Below, one piece after another: positions 57,325 to 64,000 of a DNA stretch of 64,000 bases. The stretch's first letter is position 1; each line of letters starts with the position of its first letter. The notes under the pieces were generated by a model. That model was not told the DNA's origin and did no database searches. It was given only the letters and a program-made list of their open reading frames with translations. The DNA is from Phorcus lineatus. Its lineage: Eukaryota; Mollusca; Gastropoda; Trochida; Trochidae. A program made the translations under genes and the position numbers. Location of the stretch: assembly GCA_921293015.1 (NCBI GenBank), contig OV121081.1:62001-126000 (forward strand). The letters run 5' to 3'.

Positions 57325-58240
57325 ATACGCCAATTCTGTTCATTTTGTACACAAATGTTTGTGTCTCAAATGCTGATTTGTGTTTTACCATCAAATTTGC
57401 TGACGACGCTGAAGTTGTAGGCCCAATTAGAGAGTCAGAACTTGCCTATAGATCCGAGCTATTAAGATTTGTGGATTGGTGTAAATACTTTTTTTTTTAT
57501 TTGAACGTTCAAAAAACTCAAGAAATGATAATTGGTTTTAGGAGAACAAAGTCAACATTGCAATCGGTGTGTATTGATGGTAATGAAATAGAAAGAGTAC
57601 ATGAATATAAGTACTTAGGTACTATCATTGATTCTAAACTCTCTTAGAATGAGAATACTGAGAAAATATATAAGAAAGGACAACAACGTTTACATTTCTT
57701 GTGGAAACTAAAATACTTTAAGATCAAACCATCATGATGTTGTTTTACAGAACCTTCGTTCAAATTGTCCTTACATTTAACTTTTAAAGTTGGTTTGGGA
57801 ACCTGTCTGTCCAAAATAGAAACAAATGATAAAAATCGTGAATACTGCATCTAAGATTATTGGGCTTCCTTTTGAAACGATCGGCAGTTTTTATGAGCAG
57901 CAGTTATCGAAAAAAGGAAACAAAATTTTGGGTGATTCTTCCCGTCCACTTTTCTTGGAATATTCGACATTACTTTCAGAACGTAGGCTGCGTATGCCGA
58001 CTTTTCGAACAAACAGGTTCCGCCAGTCATTCATTCCCTGCAGCATTAGAGAAATAAATTCTGTCTAATGTTGCATCACGTTTTTTATGTAAATTAAGTA
58101 AATTATCTGTCTATCTTTACTGTTTTGACATGAATTGTTTTTTAATATTATGTTATTATTTGTCTTCATTCTGGATAATTGTAATTATATAAAACAAATT
58201 TCTCTTTTGTAACAATAAAGATTAGCTCATCTTATATTAT
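57325..58240 (+). mobile_element. LINE 3' fragment (CR1/Rex1-like)
   Basis: RT motifs ILFILYTNVCVS and FTIKFADDAEVVGPI (catalytic Asp pair), then FVDWCKYFFFYLNVQKTQEM, HEYKYLGTIIDSKLS and, after breaks, GLPFETIGSFYEQQ and TNRFRQSFIPCSIREIN. The tail holds CAATAAAG and ends in ATCTTATATTATCTTA. The 5' half is absent. Stops at 57646 and frame changes afterwards. Confidence 0.85.
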
Positions 58241-59311
58241 CTTAAAATCTTAGGCACTTAGAGTTTTTGTTTGATACAAAATATGATACACTACCACTTC
58301 TTCTCCCTTATGTTATTTTTAATGAATAGAACACATAAATCTAGTGTAACAATAACCATGGACAGACAGAAATATTTTATTGGTACATACAATGCATTGC
58401 CCAGTGACAAAAATGTCAAGTAATCAATCTAAACAGTAACAGCTCTACCTTGCAATAGAACAAATATCACACCATCCATACATCGTAACATCAAAAGTTT
58501 ACAAATACCCGTGTTGTCGTTATTACCTGTAATAATTCATGTCATAAATTATCGTAGATAATCTAATAATGGCAGCACATCCTTAGGTGATTAAAGGCAC
58601 TAAACTCTTCATTTGATGGCTGTACACAAAAATATTGAGGTAGATATTGATAACTTTAACATGATATTCATCCCTTGTGAGGTTACAGTTTACAATTTCG
58701 TTGAAGCATATTATAAAAACAAAGCTTATATCTTATAAGCATGGCCTCTGCATCTTTACATCTTAGCTTAAACAGTTTTAAATGGAATTTCTGCCGCCAA
58801 CATCTTGAATGATCAAAACGTGGCCAAAACCACACTGAAACAAATAGTCTTTATCTCCCGTGTCATCGTAAGTCTTTAAAAGAAAATAATTATTAATTAA
58901 TATTCTGTTAGAGGGTTAGGATTGTGTTTTATCGGTCTTATTTAAAGTGATTTTGCTGTAGAAGGGGCCTTGACAAATATCTATAACGTCTCCATTTAAC
59001 CAAGATACCTTTATCATAATCTTTATATCCACATTTTAAAACACATTTGCAAAAATTAAGTGTGAACTTTTCTAAAATCGTTATCATCTTTTAAACCACA
59101 CATTGTGTTGAATTATCCACGAAACAATTTGAGTAAAGATTCAATAAGCAAATTCTTATAATAACGAACAAAACGTTTTACAACGCATGATTCACTTTTT
59201 GCCTACTTTGCAAGCGTCTCGCAAGTTTTGGAAATAATATTTCTGCATGAGCTAAAAAATCCTAAAGACTAGTATTATATTAACTGATGAATTTATCACA
59301 ATGTCTAATTG
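58241..59311. other. non-coding, downstream of the carboxypeptidase gene
   Basis: AT-rich, no recognised gene or repeat. It contains the 3' untranslated region of the M14 gene. Several AATAAA-like motifs exist on the minus strand but none is decisive. Confidence 0.4.
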
Positions 59312-59511
59312 TTAATTTTTCAACTGAATGTTTAACGCCTTGGCGTATGCGCGAATGCCCCTCCAGATGACAGGTGCGTGTCTGCTAATGGAATCCTCTC
59401 CCAAGATGAAGCCGCCTAGCTTACCGGAACTTGGCATCAGCTCCCAAGTGTAGGCGCGTGCTATCCCGGCACGGGCACGCGCAAAGTCAGGGGCAATACC
59501 AGCAGCTGGAT
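59312..59511 (-). CDS. M14-1 last exon: catalytic Glu and C-terminus
   Basis: 200 bp, acceptor ...atgttgctag, stop TAA. Encodes [24 protein letters not shown] (Glu270) and [20 protein letters not shown] to the end. Confidence 0.93.
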
Positions 59512-62500
59512 CTAGCAACATACATACACACAACATTTTTAAACATACGATATGGCAAATATACACGTAACAAGTACAAATATGCATAATGACAAATATG
59601 CACACATGTACAAACATGCATTATTACAAGTATACACACATCATTTACAAACATAGAATATGACAAATATACCTACATCAATTATCACTATACGATGTAC
59701 AAACATTTACACGATATGTCAAACATACACAACAAGGAGGAACATTCAACAAATTTTCAAACATATCCGCATTATGCCAAACGTACACATGACATGTGCA
59801 AACATGAGCACGTTACGGACGACATGTCCAAACATACAGAAATGTACAAACATAATTATACTTGTCGGACAAACGCTGACATTCAAACTCGTATAAACAT
59901 TTACATGGCAAGAACAAACATACATAAACTCCTAGGCAAAAGAAAGGTTTCACTTATATTTTTTTCATGAGAACATTGAGATGACTGGTGCGGGTTTGAT
60001 TCAAAGCAGCAAATGAAGTATTATTGCATCGTTTCCTCTACATGAAAGCATTGCATCGTTTGCAGCTACTGGAATAGTGCATTCACAAACACATGCAAAA
60101 CGTGTTATTGAGACATGATTTGCTGATACCCTTGCTGGAAGGAGCAGACATTCGGTAACACAAAGAACAACAAACGTATGCCAAGACTTACGCAAGCCCA
60201 ACGTGACCAAGCGATCGGTATGTCCACTATGGGGACTTACCAACGTCAAATGTTAAAAACCTTCAACTGAAGCCAAACCACAATCAGTAGGCTGTTAATA
60301 CGCGACCACCAGACAGGCCAGACACAGAAAAGACGAAGATCAGGAAGACCGAGGGTAACAACTGCGGCCGAAGATAGCTACATCAGGCAGATTCACCTCC
60401 AAAACCGTTTCTTAATGTCAGCACAAGAACAACCCTTCGTCAAAATCGTTAGGCTGATATTCGAGCTTACCGCCCTTCCGTGGAATGGCTTTTAACCATA
60501 TACACTGCAAAACAAATTACAATGGAAACGTTCTGTACTGCACTGTGACTGGCCGAGGGTACTGTTTACAGATGAGAGCAGGTTTTGCCTATTCAGGAAC
60601 GATGGCAAGGTTCGAGTTTATCGAAGAGGGGGCAAGCACCAAACTGTATAAGAGAGTTTCATCCGTTTGGAGGCGGAGGCATCATGGTGTGGGGAGGGAT
60701 TTGTGGCCAAATGATGACGCCGCTGGTTGTTCCCCGATGGAATTTTACTGGCCATCGATACATTGTTGAGGTACTGAGACCTATCGTCGTTCTCTTTACA
60801 GCCAAGAAGATTGATATTGCAACACGACAACTCAAGGCCTCACACTGCCCGAATTGTAAGAGAGAATGCCAAAGTCACAGCCAAGTCACGAGATATGAAC
60901 CCAATTGAGCATCTTTGGAATCACCTTGACCGCCATTTGAGACAGCTGGTGCAACCTCCAAACAACCAGCAGGAACTTGAGCAAGCTTTGTTAAACGTAT
61001 GGAAAAGGATCCCAGCTGACGTCATCCAAAGCCTGACGACTTCAATGAGGAGGCGTCTAATAAAATTGCATTGATACCAACGGTGGTCTCACTCGATACT
61101 GATGACAGACTCCGTGATTCCTGTGACTACTCAGAGGTTCTGTGCACTTGTCTTTTAACTCCACATTTGTGTCATTTTTTATATTGACCCCCTGTCTCTT
61201 TCCTTGTGGGGCAAATTGAATGCCGATATTTGGACCTTTTTCTCATATCAGAATTCTCAATTCAGAATTCTCATATCTGCATTTGTTTTCATTTTATAAA
61301 CTTGAAAATGAGTGAAACTCTTATCTTGCCTGGTAGTTTATATGATAAACAAACATACACACCTTATGACGAACAAGCAACCCACTTCACAAACTGACGT
61401 CCAGATGTATCTCTCTTCTTTATCCATTTTTACAACATTAAAAACAACTTTAACCTTTCCTTATTGTAGATGCCCTTTTAGTATCTTATCCTTTAATAGA
61501 AAGATTCTTATTTGAATCAATTTGTCACAAATGTTTACCCTGTTTATTCAAGGGGTGGTTTATTTGTTCAATTTATCATAACAGCCGCACAATATAAGAT
61601 TTTAGTTCAATGAAAATAATGTCTATACATACAAACTGCTGAGTACGTTGTTCCTATTGTGAAAGGTCTTCTCATTGCTCTCTCTGCAACCTTAGCAAGA
61701 TGAATCTGCAATATAACACTTCCTATAGCTTTTGTCGTGATTTTTCTGATATATATGATTCTAACTCTACACATTTTCCATTTGTTACACATTGTCGGTT
61801 TTATCTGTACAACACTCTTTTTTTGCCCATTTTTATCTGTCATTTTGTCATTCTCTTTTGTTAATCGTGGATTTACCTCATATTTCGATTCGGACACATT
61901 TCGAAATTTATAATGGTTTAAATTTTGATATACACACTAACTTTGATATATCGGCTGGTTTATAATGATTTAGCCCTAATAGATATTAACTACATCGGAC
62001 ATGTTTATAGAATAACCAAATCGGTACCAGTGATTTAACGACATTATATCATTTTGAAGCAGGTATATTTTCCATGATCTCTGGTATCGAGTATTCTATA
62101 CAATACCCATTTGTAATTTGAATATTTAGTTAAACCCGATTTATTGACGATTGAAACGTGCCGATAAATTTAACTTTAAGCAACAAAATATAAGTAATAA
62201 AGTGAAATTAGAACACTAAGTTCTTATAGTTTTACCTTGCTAATAACAATCATAGTTTTCAATGCTTATTATAGAAAGGGACATCAGTGTCCAAATTTTA
62301 CGTATTTCCATGGAAACGAAAAGAAATTTTCATAATTCAGAAAAATAATAAGGCACCACTCAGTAAGTGGGTAACATACTTGGTTTTCAAATTCTTAATG
62401 ATTGGGTGTTATATTTATGGCCATGGTCTAACTTAGTTAGTAAGTTAGACCCTAAGTCTCTGTTGTTTAGTCGATGAATGTGATGGTTAAACCACGACCA

Positions 62501-63708
62501 TTTAACCAAAAGCCGATGCAGATGGTAGGAATTATCAGGCTTTATTGCCAGTAGATACTTTTGATATCAAATACTAACCAACAGCGAGATTTGGGAGGTT
62601 TTATCATGGAATCTACCAAAGAGATATCAACCAGCTGGTAGACTTTAGCGGTTTTGACACCGAATCTACTCAACATATATTAACCAGCCGGGAGATGTTG
62701 GCGGGTTCAACACCGAATCGACGTAACAGTTATTAACCAGCTGGTAGATTTAAGCGGTTTTAACACCGAATCTATTCAACATATACTAACCAGCTGGGAG
62801 ATGTCGGCGGGCTTATTTGGCTTGTATCCCCAGGGTAGCAGGATCAGCTGGCCGAAGGTGTGGAGGGACAGGTAGGTGACGATAGACTTCCTGTTAGTTA
62901 CCACGTGAGTTCTCAGTGCAAGAGATTCTGGGGCCGAGTATGGTCTGGTTCCCCTGTACGTCAAACTGCACGGGTCGCCGCTTGATCCTCCTGACATTAG
63001 AGTTGTTGAGTTAGAAATGTCGCTTAATCTATAATACATTCAGGTATCACAAGTCAATTCACAGGGAAAATCTACTAAAATAGGAACATACATAATTCAA
63101 AGCCTAATACACGTTCAATAAAACAAGTGATTGCCGAAATACATATCTTATTAAGTGACATGTTTATACAATCTATAAAATGTTTAAGACATTTTTAGAA
63201 TGTCGTTAAAGTTTGAGCATATAAGACGTTTCTGTGCTGTCATGTAAGGTTTACAGACGTCTTCCAAATCCTTCAGCAAAGTTCCTGTTGAGGTCAGTAC
63301 CCACACACTTAGAGCCGGGCGTCTTTTGTCTGTTCTTTCTCCACAATCTGTTTCCTCTCTGGAAAAGTTTACCTTCCTTTTACAATAATAAAGACACTCT
63401 ACACGTTTAAAGGTAACATTGTTTAGTCTTAGGGATGAATCTTTCAGACTTCTTTACTACAGATTTTGTTGAAGCAGTTTTCTTTTCAACAGTTAGTCAA
63501 TTAGTCTACCAATTAAGAAGAGAATCACAAGCGTGCCTTCATACAACAAAACATGTTTATGTACTTGTCGGCACCAATTAAAGCAAACAAGGGTAGCTTG
63601 TGAATGACTGACCGTAAAGGAAAAGCTATATCCATCCGGATTGGCCACAGTCACGATGTGCCAATTGAAGAATTTCAGCATGTCCGCGTTCCTCTTATTG
63701 CAGGCCAG
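59312..63708 (-). CDS. metallocarboxypeptidase M14A, catalytic C-terminal part
   Basis: Five exons on the minus strand (63708-63613, 63358-63259, 62990-62791, 61705-61633, 59511-59312) join with phases 0, 1, 0, 1 into an open reading to TAA at 59312. Family landmarks in order: [15 protein letters not shown] (Arg127), TDLNRNF (Asn144-Arg145), [28 protein letters not shown] (zinc ligand His196; Phe replaces Tyr198), AVYPAAG (Tyr248), YTWEL (catalytic Glu270). Pocket position 255 appears to be Pro, not Asp, so A-type specificity is more likely than B-type. The exon with the HxxE zinc ligands, the propeptide and signal peptide lie right of the window. Probably secreted or digestive. Numbers use bovine CPA. 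Confidence 0.93.
59515..59945. repeat. degenerate intronic ACAAACATA minisatellite
   Basis: Short units of about 20-22 bp built on ACAAACATxCACxACATGT and variants run from the acceptor of the last M14-1 exon into the intron. Confidence 0.75.
60179..61074 (+). pseudogene. Tc1-like transposase remnant in an M14-1 intron
   Basis: Starts [15 protein letters not shown], then [14 protein letters not shown] and [20 protein letters not shown] (helix-turn-helix and hinge). Catalytic pieces follow in different frames: [12 protein letters not shown]-like residues (first Asp, about 60550), [14 protein letters not shown] (second Asp, about 60815), [19 protein letters not shown] (third acidic residue, about 60890) and [13 protein letters not shown] to a stop at 61072. 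Several frameshifts. Terminal inverted repeats were not found. Opposite in direction to the M14-1 gene. Confidence 0.87.
61082..61632. other. intronic, nothing recognised
   Basis: Remainder of the intron between the last two M14-1 exons. No further exon is required by the phases. Confidence 0.45.
61633..61705 (-). CDS. M14-1 exon: helix before Tyr248
   Basis: 73 bp, phase 0 to 1. Acceptor ...tatattgcag, donor GTATGT. Encodes [20 protein letters not shown] and YSAV. The last T joins AT of the next exon to make Tyr248. Confidence 0.87.
62572..62801 (-). repeat. 53-bp minisatellite derived from an exon-intron boundary
   Basis: The splice donor of the exon at 62791 (CAGCTG|GTTAGT) is the first of five units. 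CCAGCTG-like cores recur at 62790, 62737, 62684, 62631 and 62578, exactly 53 bp apart. Each unit repeats exon end (CCGCC-ACATCTCCCAGCTG) plus the first intron bases (GTTAxTATxTGTTGA). Confidence 0.9.
62791..62990 (-). CDS. M14-1 exon: zinc-ligand His region
   Basis: 200 bp, phase 1 to 0. The acceptor is a CAGGAG pair, so an exon 3 bp shorter is possible. Donor CAGCTG|GTTAGT. Encodes [20 protein letters not shown] to [20 protein letters not shown]. Confidence 0.92.
63259..63358 (-). CDS. M14-1 exon: WRKNR and LNRNF
   Basis: 100 bp, phase 0 to 1. Acceptor ttttccag, donor GTCTGT (weak; a stronger GTAAAC 6 bp downstream breaks the frame). Encodes [20 protein letters not shown] and [13 protein letters not shown], the arginines that bind the substrate carboxylate. 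Confidence 0.9.
63613..63708 (-). CDS. M14-1 exon: NPDGY
   Basis: 96 bp, 32 codons, phase 0/0. Acceptor ...cgttaaaag, donor GTCAGT. Encodes [20 protein letters not shown] and [12 protein letters not shown]. Confidence 0.9.
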
Positions 63709-64000
63709 CTTTTAACGACAAGAAGTATGTAAGAATAAAAACTACTAGTGTTAAAACATATCAGGATCATGTGTGAAAACTACTAAATGCCAGCCCTAGA
63801 ATGTAACGGACACTAATCTTGTAGCAATAGTCCACATTTACAGTTTCTATTAATACATTTTACTTACATAATATTACTTAAACATTATATCGTTGATCAT
63901 GTGGGTTTTTTAAACAAACATTTGATGTCATATCTGTGTTCATACAAAGCACATAAAAAATTCTGACTCGACTTTAATATGATAAAAGCGTAAAGGGTTA
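63709..64000. other. non-coding, intron of M14-1
   Basis: AT-rich. The exon with the HAREW-type zinc motif was looked for and not found, so it lies outside the window. Confidence 0.45.

Overview
The window looks like nuclear DNA of a marine invertebrate, most likely a bivalve mollusc. The evidence is AT-rich sequence, split genes with GT-AG introns, and many BEL/Pao, Ty3/gypsy, Tc1/mariner, pogo-like and non-LTR elements. A near-complete gypsy element has the architecture of the bivalve retrotransposon Steamer. The species assignment is inference. No bacterial genes, CRISPR arrays or rRNA genes are visible.

Host genes. The only clear host genes encode secreted zinc metallocarboxypeptidases of family M14A. 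Right edge (59312-63708, minus): five exons give the C-terminal catalytic part of one gene, with the NPDGY, WRKNR, LNRNF, LHTFGQ and TWEL motifs, and every intron phase agrees. Left side (8848-10843, minus): three to five exons give the propeptide of a second gene, ending in a RRKR processing site. Its catalytic exons must lie left of the window. Between them on the plus strand (12355-15589) is a pseudogene. Its zinc-ligand glutamate codon is TAG and its middle exons are absent. Two of the three M14 loci are on the same strand, and about 48 kb of mobile DNA separates the two minus-strand genes.

Layout. 1-5240: decayed BEL/Pao element with a 21-bp coding minisatellite in gag. 6270-8846: duplicated intronic block, one copy carrying a Tc1 element (7601-8790). 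9100-11900: propeptide exons plus minisatellites. 12529-15188: foldback element with arms of about 550 bp. 15773-17072: second Tc1-like element. 17998-34048: one BEL/Pao element (minus) with TSD GTCAT. A second BEL/Pao element (23738-30117, plus) sits inside its gag, and a pogo-like transposon (30871-33561) with an intact transposase sits inside its 5' LTR. 35685-35965: SINE-like repeat. 36392-41358: Steamer-like gypsy element with identical 166-bp LTRs. 42541-46510: degenerate LINE. 47477-48605: MULE transposase remnant. 49250-49945: LINE tail. 50480-56451: a 6-kb element with TA target duplication and ACGT-rich ends. It carries a 350-bp palindrome-bearing tandem repeat, a candidate three-exon transcription unit and a nested 1.8-kb element. 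57325-58240: LINE tail. 59312-64000: carboxypeptidase gene with a Tc1 remnant and two minisatellites in its introns.

Most mobile-element coding regions are broken. The pogo-like transposase is the clear exception, and the gypsy element is nearly intact.
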